DNA from: JBBPZA01 sp963728925
GTDB taxonomy: Bacteria; Actinomycetota; Thermoleophilia; Solirubrobacterales; Solirubrobacteraceae
Direction: 5' to 3'
Assembly: GCA_963728925.1 (NCBI GenBank)
Contig: CAVSMB010000014.1
Location: forward strand, 434,001-498,000
DNA: 64,000 bases
Under the pieces are notes generated by a model. It was not told where the DNA came from. It saw only the letters and a list, made by a program, of their open reading frames with translations, and made no database searches. Positions 41,711 through 50,392 of this stretch are shown in pieces. Both the position numbers and the translations under genes were made by a program. Positions within the stretch are counted from its first letter, which is position 1. Each line of letters begins with the position of its first letter.

Positions 41711-41713
41711 CGT
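41708..41713 (+). promoter_or_regulatory. -10 hexamer for the riboswitch transcript
   Basis: TAGCGT overlaps the stop codon of the acyl-CoA dehydrogenase. Transcription would begin near 41720, at the 5' end of the conserved riboswitch. Confidence 0.5.
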
Positions 41714-41714
41714 C

Positions 41715-41852
41715 CCGCGATCGCCGAATCCCCGGGAGAGACCCGGGGACCGGGGGACCCACGTAGTTTGGGGCTAATTCTGCGGTAGTCCGCAGGAGGC
41801 GCCGGCTCTTTCCGCGCTAGCCCGTCAGCTAACCCCGGAGGCCGACGAAAGA
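41715..41852 (+). promoter_or_regulatory. c-di-AMP riboswitch (ydaO/yuaA class)
   Basis: Recognisable conserved blocks in order: CGCCGAATCC, the short stem CCCCGGG...CCCGGGG with GACC, GGGGGACCCA, GGGGCTAATTCTGCGG (the usual GGGGTGAAT block), then GCCCGTCAGCTAACCCCG and GAGGCCGACGAAAGAGG. The 'CCGTCAGCTAACCCCG' block is the most diagnostic. It lies just upstream of an NlpC/P60-like wall-hydrolase gene, the standard actinobacterial target; c-di-AMP normally turns expression off. Spacing to the GTG is nine bases from the last block. Confidence 0.88.
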
Positions 41853-41860
41853 GGTTCGTT

Positions 41861-42427
41861 GTGGCGAAGGGGCTAGCGCTCACCGGTATGACCATCGCGC
41901 TGTTCGCGGCCGTGCCGTCGGGCGCGGCGCTCGCGAGCACCGGCGGGAGCGGCTACTCGCCCTCCACCGTGACCACCTCGGCGGCCAAGCCGGTTGTCGC
42001 GGGCAACCGCGCCAAGGTCCAGCGCAACGGACAGGCGGCGGCGCCGGCCAACGCGCCGCTCACGGTGCAGAAGATGATCTGGGCGGCCAACAAGATCCAG
42101 ACCAAGCCCTACGTCTACGGCGGCGGTCACGGCGCGATCCGCGACCGCGGCTACGACTGCTCCGGGGCGGTCTCCTACGCGCTCTACTACGGCAAGATCC
42201 TCGACGGCGACCCGCGCGACGCGGTCGGCTTCTTCTCCTGGGGCCGCAGCGGCGGCGGTGACTGGGTCACCGTCTACGCCAACGGTGAGCACGCCTTCGT
42301 GGTCATCGCCGGCCTGCGCCTCGACACGAGCGCGATCAACGACCCCAACCAGTCGCGCGGGCCGCGCTGGCGCAAGACCTCGCGCGACACCTCGAGCTTC
42401 CGCGCGCGCCACTGGCCGGGGCTGTAG
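41861..42427 (+). CDS. Secreted NlpC/P60-like cell-wall hydrolase
   Basis: 188 residues. Signal peptide with ALAST cleavage region, a Thr/Ala/Pro linker, then a compact papain-like domain: YVYGGGHG..., catalytic Cys in YDCSGAVSYAL (~100) and His in GEHAFVVIAG (~144). The ending (SRGPRWR...FRARHWPGL) is typical of actinobacterial NlpC-like proteins. Predicted to cut peptidoglycan stem peptides. Start is GTG after GAAAGAGG. It is controlled by the c-di-AMP riboswitch directly upstream. Confidence 0.88.
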   Translation: MAKGLALTGMTIALFAAVPSGAALASTGGSGYSPSTVTTSAAKPVVAGNRAKVQRNGQAAAPANAPLTVQKMIWAANKIQTKPYVYGGGHGAIRDRGYDCSGAVSYALYYGKILDGDPRDAVGFFSWGRSGGGDWVTVYANGEHAFVVIAGLRLDTSAINDPNQSRGPRWRKTSRDTSSFRARHWPGL

Positions 42428-42465
42428 CGCGGGCCGCCCGCCCGGCGACCCGGCGACCCGACCCC

Positions 42466-43422
42466 TCAGCCGGTGAGCTGGGCGACGAGCTCGTCGAGCT
42501 CGGCGTCGTGCTCGGCGACGAGCTGGTCGCCCTGCTCGCGCAGCAGGCGCATGTTGGAGGCGCTCGCGTCGTCGAGGTCGTCCGAGCCCGTGTCGAGCGT
42601 GACCTGGAAGCGGTGGAAGCTCGCGCCGAGCAGCTGGCGCAGCTGGTAGTCGACGACGTCGCTCGAGCCGTCGAAGACCACGTCGATCAGGGGGCGCGCC
42701 CATTCGAGCAGCCCCCAGTCCTTCGCCTCCTCGAAGGGGATCGGGCGGGTCAGCTGACCCGTGCCGAGGGAGACGAGGAGGACGTCGGGCGCGGCGCCGC
42801 CCCGGTGCGCCTCCGCGTAGGCGCACATCGCCGGGTTGACGGCGAAGACGCCGCCGTCGATGAGCGCCGAGTACGTCCCGGCCGCCGAGCGCACGACCAC
42901 GGGCTCGAAGTACGTCGGCGCCGACGCGGTCGCCAGCGCTGCGTCGGCGATCGCGTAGTCGCGATCGGGGTCCTCGGTCGCCCGTGTGCTCTTGAAAAAG
43001 AACGGGTCGCGACGCTCGATGTCGTAGGCGCACACCAGCACGTCGGCCAGCGCGTCGGCGAGCCGCGCGTCGCCGAGGTAGGTGTTCAGGACCTCGCGCA
43101 GCGTGGCGTTCGAGTACTTCTCGTCGGCGAGCCCCCCGACGGAGGAGGCGCGCTGCCAGAGCGAGCGCGAGAAGATCCGCGGGCCCTCGCGGAGGTAGAG
43201 GTCGAGCACGTCGGCCGCCGACCAGCGCGGCCCCTCGTCCTCGCCGCGGCGCGTGAGGGCGAGCGCGATGAGCCCGCCCATCGAGGTTCCGGCCACCAGG
43301 TCGAAGAGCTCGGCCACCGGCCGCTGGGCGCGTCGCTCGAGGTCGGCGAGCACCGTCGCCGGGACGATGCCCCGGATCCCGCCGCCGTCGACCGAGAGGA
43401 TGCGCACGCGGCCGTCGCTCAT
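42466..43422 (-). CDS. Patatin-like phospholipase
   Basis: 318 residues. Oxyanion loop SVDGGGIRGIVPA, nucleophile elbow GTSMGG (Ser ~47) and the catalytic Asp in LIDGGVFAVNPA (~188) are all intact, so it should be an active serine-aspartate lipase or acyl hydrolase. The C-terminal ~70 residues are acidic and helical. It stands alone: no nucleotidyltransferase or other defence gene is next to it. TACGAT lies nine bases before the ATG. It is divergent from pspA. Confidence 0.9.
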   Translation of the reverse strand: MSDGRVRILSVDGGGIRGIVPATVLADLERRAQRPVAELFDLVAGTSMGGLIALALTRRGEDEGPRWSAADVLDLYLREGPRIFSRSLWQRASSVGGLADEKYSNATLREVLNTYLGDARLADALADVLVCAYDIERRDPFFFKSTRATEDPDRDYAIADAALATASAPTYFEPVVVRSAAGTYSALIDGGVFAVNPAMCAYAEAHRGGAAPDVLLVSLGTGQLTRPIPFEEAKDWGLLEWARPLIDVVFDGSSDVVDYQLRQLLGASFHRFQVTLDTGSDDLDDASASNMRLLREQGDQLVAEHDAELDELVAQLTG

Positions 43423-43502
43423 CGGGCGCTGATCGTACGGCGCGCGACAGCCGCTCGCTAGGCTTGCCGGACCAACGAACGAATGCGCGCAAGGAGGACG
43501 GG

Positions 43503-44279
43503 ATGGCCGGCACCAGTGGGCGCCTGACCACCATGATCAAGGCGAAGGTCAACCGGCTCCTCGACCGGGCCGAGGATCCTGGCGAGACGCTGGACTACAG
43601 CTACACGAAGCAGATGGAGCTGCTCCAGAACGTCAAGAAGGGCATCGCCGACGTGGTCACGGCGAAGAAGCGGCTGCAGCTGCAGTCCCAGAAGCTCGAG
43701 CAGCAGGTCGTCAAGCTCGACACCCAGGCCCGGCAGGCGCTCGCCGCCGGCAAGGAGGACCTGGCCCGGACCGCGCTGGAGCGAAAGACGCTCGCGCAGA
43801 CCGAGCTGCAGTCGCTCGACCAGCAGGTCTCAGAGCTCGAGGCCCAGCAGCAGCAGCTCATCGACAAGGAGCAGAAGCTGCGCACCAAGGTCGAGGGCTT
43901 CCGGACCAAGAAGGAGGTCATCAAGGCCCAGTACTCCGCCGCCGAGGCGCAGGTGAAGATCGGCGAGGCGGCCGGCGGGGTCGGCGAGGAGATGGCCGAC
44001 GTCGGGCTGGCCATGCAGCGCGCGGTCGACAAGACCGAGGGCATGCGCGCACGCGGGGCCGCGCTCGAGGAGCTCGAGGCGGCAGGCGCCTTCGAGGACC
44101 TCACCCAGCTCGGCGACGGGCAGGACGACATCGACAAGCAGCTCTCCGAGCTGACCTCCCAAAGCCAGGTCGACGACGAGCTGGCCAAGATGAAGGCCGA
44201 GCTCGGGCCGGGCACGGGCTCGCCGAGCGCCGGCGAGCTGGGCAGCGGCAGCGGCCAGCAGCAGGGGGCCGGCCAGTGA
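43503..44279 (+). CDS. pspA: PspA/IM30 family membrane-stress protein
   Basis: 258 residues, almost wholly coiled coil from ~30 to 190 (KKRLQLQSQKLEQQVVKLDTQARQAL...LEAQQQQLIDKEQKLRTKVEGF), the hallmark of ESCRT-III-like PspA rings that bind damaged membrane. The C-terminus is Gly/Ser/Gln-rich. AAGGAGG precedes the ATG. It overlaps pspAA by four bases; pspAB and htpX lie convergent downstream, the typical actinobacterial set. Confidence 0.93.
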   Translation: MAGTSGRLTTMIKAKVNRLLDRAEDPGETLDYSYTKQMELLQNVKKGIADVVTAKKRLQLQSQKLEQQVVKLDTQARQALAAGKEDLARTALERKTLAQTELQSLDQQVSELEAQQQQLIDKEQKLRTKVEGFRTKKEVIKAQYSAAEAQVKIGEAAGGVGEEMADVGLAMQRAVDKTEGMRARGAALEELEAAGAFEDLTQLGDGQDDIDKQLSELTSQSQVDDELAKMKAELGPGTGSPSAGELGSGSGQQQGAGQ

Positions 44280-44554
44280 TCGTCCGCATCGCGACGGACG
44301 GCCAGTACCGGCTTCCCGACGAGAACCTCAAACGCCTCAACGAGATCGACGACGAGGCCCAGACGGCGGTGGAGGCCGGCGACCAGGAGGGCCTCAATCG
44401 CCTGCTCGAGCGGATGGCCGAGCTCGTGCGCTCCGAGGGCGAGCCGCTGGGCGAGGATGAGCTGGTCGAGTCCGAGGTCATCATCCCGCCGACGGACTCC
44501 ACCATCGAGGAGCTGGCGCACGCCTTCGCCGACGAGGGCCTGATCCCGGACTGA
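44276..44554 (+). CDS. pspAA: PspA-associated protein PspAA
   Basis: 92 residues. Begins MIVRIATDGQYRLPDENLKRLNEID and continues with a helix-rich acidic core ending IIPPTDSTIEELAHAFADEGLIPD, closely matching the PspAA family. GTG start overlaps the pspA stop. Presumed to modulate PspA assembly. Confidence 0.92.
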   Translation: MIVRIATDGQYRLPDENLKRLNEIDDEAQTAVEAGDQEGLNRLLERMAELVRSEGEPLGEDELVESEVIIPPTDSTIEELAHAFADEGLIPD

Positions 44555-44587
44555 GGCCGGCTCGCGAATCGGGCCGCTCCGAGGATC

Positions 44588-44615
44588 GGGCCGGCCTTCC
44601 CGATCGGGCCGGCCC
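44588..44615. terminator. Hairpin between convergent pspAA and pspAB
   Basis: GGGCCGGCC (44588-44596) pairs with GGCCGGCCC (44607-44615) around a ten-base loop. It lies between two convergent stops and can serve both strands. No T run. Confidence 0.5.
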
Positions 44616-44624
44616 GAGAGCGGA

Positions 44625-45200
44625 CTAGATCGGGATGCCCCAGAGCGCGAGCCAGCGCTCGAGCTCTGGCTCGATCGGGAGCTCGTTGCCGAGCTGCGCG
44701 CGCAGGCGCAGCTCGTGCTCGTTGTCGCGCGACTCGGCGGCTCCGGGGGCGGGGACGAAGGGGTGGAAGCTGCCGCGCTTGTAGTTGTAGATGAGGTAGA
44801 CCGGGTGCCCCTGGGCGTCCTGGAAGGCGAACACCGCGCAGAGGATGCGCTCGCCGTAGCCGCCGCCCTCCAGCGAGGTGGAGAGCGCGTTGAGCGCGAC
44901 GACGAGGTCGTCGAAGTCCGGATCGCGCACGATCACCCAGCGGTAGCCGTAGCTGTCGTCGGTTGACTCGACGGTCGTGTCGGACTCCTCGCCGACGCCG
45001 CGGATGACCTCCTCGGCGTCGCGCACGATCTGGGTGAAGTCCGCGGTCTGCAGCGGCTGGAAGACGACCGCCGCCGTCCCACGGGAGAGGATCTCGAGCT
45101 CGGTCTCCATCGTCACGTAGGCCGTCGTCAACGCGAAGAGGCGGTCAGCCGCCGGCTTCTCCAGCTTGCGACGGCCCAGCAGCACGTCGAAGAGGCCCAT
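44625..45200 (-). CDS. pspAB: PspA-associated protein PspAB
   Basis: 191 residues. MGLFDVLLGRRKLEKPAADRLFALTTAYVTMETEL opens the family; later blocks are DFTQIVRDAEEVI, YRWVIVRDPDFDDLVVALNALSTSL and VYLIYNYKRGSFHPFVPAPG, ending LERWLALWGIPI. It follows htpX by ten bases on the same strand. Together with PspA and PspAA it forms the actinobacterial envelope-stress module. Confidence 0.93.
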   Translation of the reverse strand: MGLFDVLLGRRKLEKPAADRLFALTTAYVTMETELEILSRGTAAVVFQPLQTADFTQIVRDAEEVIRGVGEESDTTVESTDDSYGYRWVIVRDPDFDDLVVALNALSTSLEGGGYGERILCAVFAFQDAQGHPVYLIYNYKRGSFHPFVPAPGAAESRDNEHELRLRAQLGNELPIEPELERWLALWGIPI

Positions 45201-45210
45201 TCGACGGAGC

Positions 45211-46110
45211 CTAGGCGAGCGTGCGCTGGAGCTGGGACTCGAGCCGCTGGAGCGCGGCGAGGCGCTTCTCGAGCGGCGGGTGGGTCGAGAAGAGGTTGAA
45301 CAGCGAGCGCTTGGCCCCCGCCGGGAAGATATAGAGCGCGTTGAGCTCAGCATGGGCGCGGATGTCGCGCTGCGGGATGCGGTCCATCGTCCCGCTGATC
45401 TTCTGCAGCGCAGAGGCGAGCGCGCTCGGGCGCCCGGTGATGACCGCCGCGCCGCGGTCGGCGGAGAACTCGCGGTAGCGCGAGAGCGCCTGGAGGAGGA
45501 GGAAGCTGATCAGGTAGACGCCCGCGGCGACGAGGATCACGACGAGGAAGCCGGGGCCGTCGTCGTCGCCGTCTCCACCGCCGCCGAAGAGGAAGCCGAA
45601 CTGGACGATGTAGGAGGCGACCGTTGCGAAGAAGCTCGCGATCGTCATGACCGCTACGTCGCGGTTCTGGACGTGGGTCAGCTCGTGGGCCATGACGCCC
45701 TCGAGCTCGGCGGGGGAGAGGAGGTCCATGATCCCGGTGGTCGCGCAGACCGTCGCCTTCTTGGGCGAGCGCCCCGTTGCGAACGCGTTGGGCATCGATG
45801 TCTGGGCCACGGCCACGCGCGGCTTGGGCAGATCGGCCTGCACGCAGAGCCGCTCGATCATCGCGTGGAGCTCGGGCGCCTGCTGGGGCGTGACCACGTG
45901 GGCGCCCATCGCGGCGAGCGCGAGCTTGTCCGAGGTGAAGAACTGGAGCAGGAGAAGGCCGCCCGCGACGACCGCGACGATGACCGCACCGGCGCCCGAG
46001 GCGATGAGCACCCCGATCAGCACGGCGTAGACCAGCCCGAGCAGCAGCATGGTGATGAGCATCCGGACCTGCAGGCCGGTGTCGCGTCCGAAAGAGGTGG
46101 GTCGTCCCAT
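45211..46110 (-). CDS. htpX: Membrane zinc metalloprotease HtpX
   Basis: 299 residues. Two N-terminal helices (MLITMLLLGLVYAVLIGVLIA; GAVIVAVVAGGLLLLQFF), zinc motif HELTH (~141), a further pair of helices split by a Gly/Asp-rich loop (FGGGGDGDDDG), and the third ligand Glu in YREFSADRGAA. The usual STHPP motif occurs near the end. It degrades misfolded membrane proteins, consistent with the neighbouring Psp genes. Upstream lies an intergenic region shared with the divergent M23 gene. Confidence 0.93.
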   Translation of the reverse strand: MGRPTSFGRDTGLQVRMLITMLLLGLVYAVLIGVLIASGAGAVIVAVVAGGLLLLQFFTSDKLALAAMGAHVVTPQQAPELHAMIERLCVQADLPKPRVAVAQTSMPNAFATGRSPKKATVCATTGIMDLLSPAELEGVMAHELTHVQNRDVAVMTIASFFATVASYIVQFGFLFGGGGDGDDDGPGFLVVILVAAGVYLISFLLLQALSRYREFSADRGAAVITGRPSALASALQKISGTMDRIPQRDIRAHAELNALYIFPAGAKRSLFNLFSTHPPLEKRLAALQRLESQLQRTLA

Positions 46111-46230
46111 TGATGAGAATTGTAGGAGGCCGTCTAAGGGGTTCCTGAACGCTGCAGGAGTGCTCCCCGCTCTCCATAACTCTGGACTCGGGTTGAGATC
46201 GAGGGGGCCGCACCTAGACTCGGGCGCCGA

Positions 46231-47424
46231 ATGCCTGCGCGACTTCGCGTCCTGCTCGTGGGGCTGACGGTCCCCCTTGCCCTCTTCCTCGCCGTGCCGA
46301 TCCTCTCGCAGGCCGGCCTGGACGACCGCGGCCGCTCGCTGGAGCGGCAGATCGCTCGCAAGCAGCGGATCATCGAGCGCAAGCGCGGCAGGGAGGATCG
46401 CCTCCAGGGCCAGATCTCCCGCTACAACGGGACCATCGGACGCCTGCAGGGGCGGATCGGCGGCCTCCAGGAGCGCGAGGACTCGCTCCAGACGAGCCTC
46501 GACGCCAAGCTCGCGAAGCTCGCGCGGACGCAGGAGGGCCTTCGCCTGCAGCGCGCGCGACTGGTCCGCCTGCGGACGCGGCTCGCCGTCGGGCGACGGG
46601 TGCTGGGCGAGCGCCTGATCGAGCTCTACAAGGCCGGCCAGCCCGACGTGATGACGGTGATCCTCGACTCCAACGGCTTCGCCGACCTGCTCGAGCGCAG
46701 CGAGTTCCTCAGCCGCGTCTCCCATCAGGACCGGCGCATCATCGTCCGCGTGCAGACCGACAAGGCCGACTCGATCGCCACCACCAAGCGGCTGGCCGGG
46801 CTCGAGCGGCGCCAGACCACGCTCGCCGGGCAGATCCTCTCCCAGCGCAACCAGGTCGCCTCGGTGCGCGAGCAGGTCAGCGCCCAGCGCGACACCTTCG
46901 CGGCGGCACGCGACAAGCGCGGCGGGCTGCTCGACCAGACGGTGTCCTCGCGCAAGAACGCGCAGGAGGACGTCGCCGCGCTCCAGGCCGAGAACGAGAA
47001 GATCCAGAGCCGCCTGCAGGGCGCCTCCGGGGCCGGGCCGGTTCGCCGCGGCTCGGGCGCCCTGATCTGGCCCGTGAACGGCCCCATCACCTCGCCCTTC
47101 TGCGAGCGCCGCGCGTGGGAGGCCTGCCATCCCGGCATCGACATCGGCGTGCCCTCCGGCACCCCGATCCGCGCCGCCGCGTCCGGGCGGGTGAGCATCG
47201 CCGGGCCCCAGGGCGGCTACGGGAACTTCACCTGCATCCAGCACGGCGGCGCGCTCTCCACCTGCTACGGCCACCAATCCTCGATCGGCGTGAGCGTCGG
47301 CCAGTCGGTGAGCCAGGGCCAGATCATCGGGCGCACGGGCTGCACCGGCCTGTGCTTCGGGCCTCACCTCCACTTCGAGACGCGCGTCAACGGCGCGGTA
47401 AAGAACCCGATGAACTACCTGTAG
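46231..47424 (+). CDS. Secreted M23 peptidoglycan endopeptidase with coiled-coil N-terminus
   Basis: 397 residues. A signal-anchor (LRVLLVGLTVPLALFLAVPIL) leads into a long coiled coil (~residues 30-265) with regular heptads. The C-terminal LytM/M23 domain has zinc ligands in CHPGIDIG (~300) and HLHFE (~379). Like EnvC/NlpD or RipC it may be regulated by, or regulate, cell-division complexes through its coiled coil. Extra Cys residues (FCERRAWEACHPG; CTGLC; FTCIQ; STCYG) may form disulfides. TAGACT lies ten bases before the ATG. Confidence 0.92.
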   Translation: MPARLRVLLVGLTVPLALFLAVPILSQAGLDDRGRSLERQIARKQRIIERKRGREDRLQGQISRYNGTIGRLQGRIGGLQEREDSLQTSLDAKLAKLARTQEGLRLQRARLVRLRTRLAVGRRVLGERLIELYKAGQPDVMTVILDSNGFADLLERSEFLSRVSHQDRRIIVRVQTDKADSIATTKRLAGLERRQTTLAGQILSQRNQVASVREQVSAQRDTFAAARDKRGGLLDQTVSSRKNAQEDVAALQAENEKIQSRLQGASGAGPVRRGSGALIWPVNGPITSPFCERRAWEACHPGIDIGVPSGTPIRAAASGRVSIAGPQGGYGNFTCIQHGGALSTCYGHQSSIGVSVGQSVSQGQIIGRTGCTGLCFGPHLHFETRVNGAVKNPMNYL

Positions 47425-47484
47425 GGCGCGGACCGCCCGCGGCGGGCGGCGGACCGCACCCGCCGGCCATCTACGCTTCCGGCG

Positions 47485-48285
47485 GTGCGCACGGAGATCG
47501 ACGTCCTCGGGCTGCCGGTCAAGACCTTCGGGTTGATCTTCGCCCTGGCCTTCCTGTCCGTCGGGCTGCTCTCGGCGCGGCGCTTCCGCGAGCTGGGCAA
47601 GCCGACCGACTGGGCCTACGAGATCGTCTTCGCCGCGCTGATCGGCGGTGTGGTCGGCTCGCGGGTGTACTGGATCGTCCAGAACTTCTCCACGGCCAAG
47701 GACGACCTCGTCGGCAACCTCTTCTCGGGTGCCGGCCTGGTCTGGTACGGCGGGGTGATCGGCGGCGCGATCGCGGTGGTGGCGTGGGCGCGCTTCCGGA
47801 ACTTCCTCGGCCTGGGCCTCCTCGACTTCGCCGCGCCGTCGCTCGCGCTGGGCTACGCGATCGGCCGCGCGGGATGTCAGGTCTCAGGCGACGGCGACTA
47901 CGGCGACCCGTCCGGGCTTCCGTGGGCGATGCCCTACCCCGACGGCGCCGTGCCGACCGACCAGGACGTCCACCCGACGCCGATCTACGAGAGCGTGGCC
48001 ATGGGCCTCGTCGCGCTGTGGCTGTGGCGCCGGCGCGACGCCTACCGCCCCGGCGTCCTCTTCGCCTTCTGGATGCTGCTCTCGGGCGTGGAGCGCTTCC
48101 TCGTCGAGTTCATCCGCCGCAACGACGTGACGGCCCTCGGCATCACCGTCCCGGCGATCGAGAGCGCAATCCTCGCGGTCGCCGGCGCCGTGTGGCTGTT
48201 CATCGCGCACCGCCGCGGCGGGCTCGCGCGGGCGGCCTCCTCCGCCGGGCTCGCGCGCGCTACTCCAAGTCGCGCATCCGGTTGA
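47485..48285 (+). CDS. lgt: Prolipoprotein diacylglyceryl transferase
   Basis: 266 residues with about seven membrane helices. The Lgt signature is present as AIGRAGCQVSGDGDYG (the usual GRIGNFINGE variant of actinobacteria), along with GLVWYGGVIGG and HPTPIYES containing the essential His and a Tyr. It lipidates the Cys of the several lipoproteins in this window. GTG at 47485 follows TACGCT by seven bases. Its last 26 bases overlap the convergent transhydrogenase gene. Confidence 0.92.
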   Translation: MRTEIDVLGLPVKTFGLIFALAFLSVGLLSARRFRELGKPTDWAYEIVFAALIGGVVGSRVYWIVQNFSTAKDDLVGNLFSGAGLVWYGGVIGGAIAVVAWARFRNFLGLGLLDFAAPSLALGYAIGRAGCQVSGDGDYGDPSGLPWAMPYPDGAVPTDQDVHPTPIYESVAMGLVALWLWRRRDAYRPGVLFAFWMLLSGVERFLVEFIRRNDVTALGITVPAIESAILAVAGAVWLFIAHRRGGLARAASSAGLARATPSRASG

Positions 48286-49660
48286 ACGCGTCGAGCCCCG
48301 CCACCTTGTAGGCCTCGGCGAGGGTCGGGTAGTTGAAGACCGCCGAGACCAGGAAGTCCAGGCCGCCGTCGCGATTCATGAGCGCCTGGCCGATGTGCAC
48401 GAGTTCGGTGGCCTGCCCGCCGATCACGTGAACGCCGAGCAGCCGGCCGTCGGCTGGGGAGACGAGGATCTTCAGGAGGCCGTCCTCCTCGCCCATCATC
48501 AGGGCCTTGGCGAGCTCGCGCCACCAGGCGATGCCGACGACGTAGGGCACGGCGGCCTCGGTCAGCTCCTCCTCGGTCTTGCCGACGTAGGAGATCTCGG
48601 GAATCGCGTAGATCCCGGTCGGCACCAGCTCGGGCAGCGACATGACCGGCTCGCCGAAGGCGCGCAGGGCGGCGATCCGGCCCTGCTCCATGCTCGTCGC
48701 CGCCAGGCCCGGAGGGCCCGCGACGTCGCCCACGGCGAAGATGTGGGGTTTGGCGGTGCGGTAGTCCTCGTCGACCTCGATGCGGCCTCGCCGGTCGGCC
48801 TCGAGCCCTGCGCGATCGAGCGCGAGGCCTCCGGTGGCACCCTGGCGGCCGGTCGCGTAGAGCAGCGTGTGCGACGCGATCTGCTTGCCCGAGCGCAGGT
48901 GGGTGACGACGCGGTCGTCCTTGCGCTCGACGGCGGTGACCTCCTCGCCGAAGCGGAAGGTGACGTTGCGCTTGCGCAGGAGATACTGCAGCGCGACGGC
49001 GATCTCGCGATCGAGGTAGGACATCAGGCGCTCGCGCGCGTCGACCAGCGTCACGCGGGTTCCCATCGCCGCGAACATCGAGGTGTACTCGACGCCGATG
49101 ACCCCAGCCCCCACGACCGTCATCGTGCGAGGAACCGAGTCCTCGAGTCGCAGGATGCCGTCCGAGTCGATGACGCGACGGTCGTCGAAGTCGACGTCGT
49201 CCGGCCGGGCGGGATTGGTCCCGACGGCGACGACGACGTTCTGCGCGGTGACGGGAACGTCCTTGACCTCTCCCACGGGGTCGCGGACGAGGATCGTGTG
49301 GTCGTCCTCGAACGCGGCGTCGCCGACGAGCAGCCCGACCCCGTTGCGACGGAACTGCTCACGGACGACCGCGGTCTCCTCGGCCACCACGCGCGCCGTA
49401 CGGTCACGCAGGAAGTGGGCGGCGGCGACCTCGTTGCGCTCGGGGTGCATCGGGTCGGGCACGTCGGCCGTCCGCGCGGCGAGGTCTTCGAGAATCGCCT
49501 GACGCAGCGTCTTGGACGGGACCGTCCCGGTGTGGATGGAGACGCCTCCGACCCGCTCGCGCCGCTCGACGACCGCAACGCGCTTGCCGAGCTTGGCGCC
49601 CTGGATGGCGGCACGCTGCCCGCCGGGTCCCGAGCCGATGACGAGAAGATCGAAGTCCAT
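48260..49660 (-). CDS. sthA: Soluble (Si-specific) NAD(P)+ transhydrogenase
   Basis: 466 residues of the class I disulfide-oxidoreductase fold: FAD motif LLVIGSGPGGQRAAIQGAKLG, then GGVSIHTGTVPSKTLR where the redox-active Cys pair of lipoamide dehydrogenase is absent, exactly as in SthA. NAD motif VVGAGVIGVEYTSMFAAMGTRVTLVD, HIFAVGDVAG and the dimerisation block are normal. It balances NADPH and NADH. The ATG at 49660 is preferred over one three codons upstream. Confidence 0.9.
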   Translation of the reverse strand: MDFDLLVIGSGPGGQRAAIQGAKLGKRVAVVERRERVGGVSIHTGTVPSKTLRQAILEDLAARTADVPDPMHPERNEVAAAHFLRDRTARVVAEETAVVREQFRRNGVGLLVGDAAFEDDHTILVRDPVGEVKDVPVTAQNVVVAVGTNPARPDDVDFDDRRVIDSDGILRLEDSVPRTMTVVGAGVIGVEYTSMFAAMGTRVTLVDARERLMSYLDREIAVALQYLLRKRNVTFRFGEEVTAVERKDDRVVTHLRSGKQIASHTLLYATGRQGATGGLALDRAGLEADRRGRIEVDEDYRTAKPHIFAVGDVAGPPGLAATSMEQGRIAALRAFGEPVMSLPELVPTGIYAIPEISYVGKTEEELTEAAVPYVVGIAWWRELAKALMMGEEDGLLKILVSPADGRLLGVHVIGGQATELVHIGQALMNRDGGLDFLVSAVFNYPTLAEAYKVAGLDAFNRMRDLE

Positions 49661-49678
49661 GGCGGCCAACGCAGCGGG

Positions 49679-50377
49679 TCATACCCTGCGCGCGCGAAAC
49701 GCGCGCTCGATGAAGCGCAGGGCCTCGCCCTGGAGCTCGGCGTCGTGCTGGATCGAGCGGTGATGGCCGCCGGGGAGCACCACGAGCTTGCGATGCGGCA
49801 TGGTCGCCGCCTGGTGCAGTGCGATCGAATGGGTCACCGGGATGCGCTCGTCGCCCTCGGCGTGGAGGAGCATGAGGGGCGCGTCGAGGGCGCGGACCTC
49901 CCACACCAGGTCGTGGGCGCCGAGGAAGGCCTCGACGCGGGGCACGTCGGCGTGCCATTCCCAGTCTCCTGAGCGAAGCCCGCGCAGCAGGTGCTCCGCG
50001 CCCGCCGGGCAGATGGCGACGACCGCGTCGGCGTCCATGCGGCGCGCCGCGAGGATCGCGACGTAGCCGCCCATGCTCGAGCCGCGGATGGCCACCGGCC
50101 CCTCGGGCAGCAGCGAGCGGATCCGGACCACGTCGTCGACCAGCCGATCGTCGAGCGGGCCCTCGCTCTCGCCGTGGCCGCGCTGGTCGAAGGCGACCGC
50201 GGCGAGGCCCGCGGCCCGCGCCGAGCGGGCGAAGTCGAAGTGGTTCTCCTTGCGCGAGCCGGCGCCGTGGAGGACGACGACGGCACCCGCGGATGGCGGC
50301 TCGGGCTCGAAGAGCGCGTAGGAGAGGCCGTCCAGCGTGCCGGTCCGTTGGGGTGGAGCGGGAGTGCGATGCCGCAT
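49679..50377 (-). CDS. Alpha/beta hydrolase (serine esterase/peptidase-like)
   Basis: 232 residues. Oxyanion VVLHGAGSRKENHFDFAR, nucleophile elbow GSSMGGY, acid in HAEGDERIP and His in LPGGHHRSIQHD complete a triad. The 'DQRGHGESEG' turn is typical. Substrate unknown. Its ATG is only 15 bases from the divergent lysA ATG, so each promoter must lie within the other gene. Confidence 0.85.
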   Translation of the reverse strand: MRHRTPAPPQRTGTLDGLSYALFEPEPPSAGAVVVLHGAGSRKENHFDFARSARAAGLAAVAFDQRGHGESEGPLDDRLVDDVVRIRSLLPEGPVAIRGSSMGGYVAILAARRMDADAVVAICPAGAEHLLRGLRSGDWEWHADVPRVEAFLGAHDLVWEVRALDAPLMLLHAEGDERIPVTHSIALHQAATMPHRKLVVLPGGHHRSIQHDAELQGEALRFIERAFRARRV

Positions 50378-50392
50378 AATCGGGCGCCGATC

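Noticed and set aside
42466..43422. Patatin phospholipase as a CapV-type CBASS defence effector
   Set aside because: CBASS needs an adjacent cGAS-like nucleotidyltransferase; the neighbours are a wall hydrolase and pspA.
48260..49660. Dihydrolipoamide dehydrogenase
   Set aside because: The redox Cys pair is absent (GGVSIHTGTVPSKT), which fits the soluble transhydrogenase.
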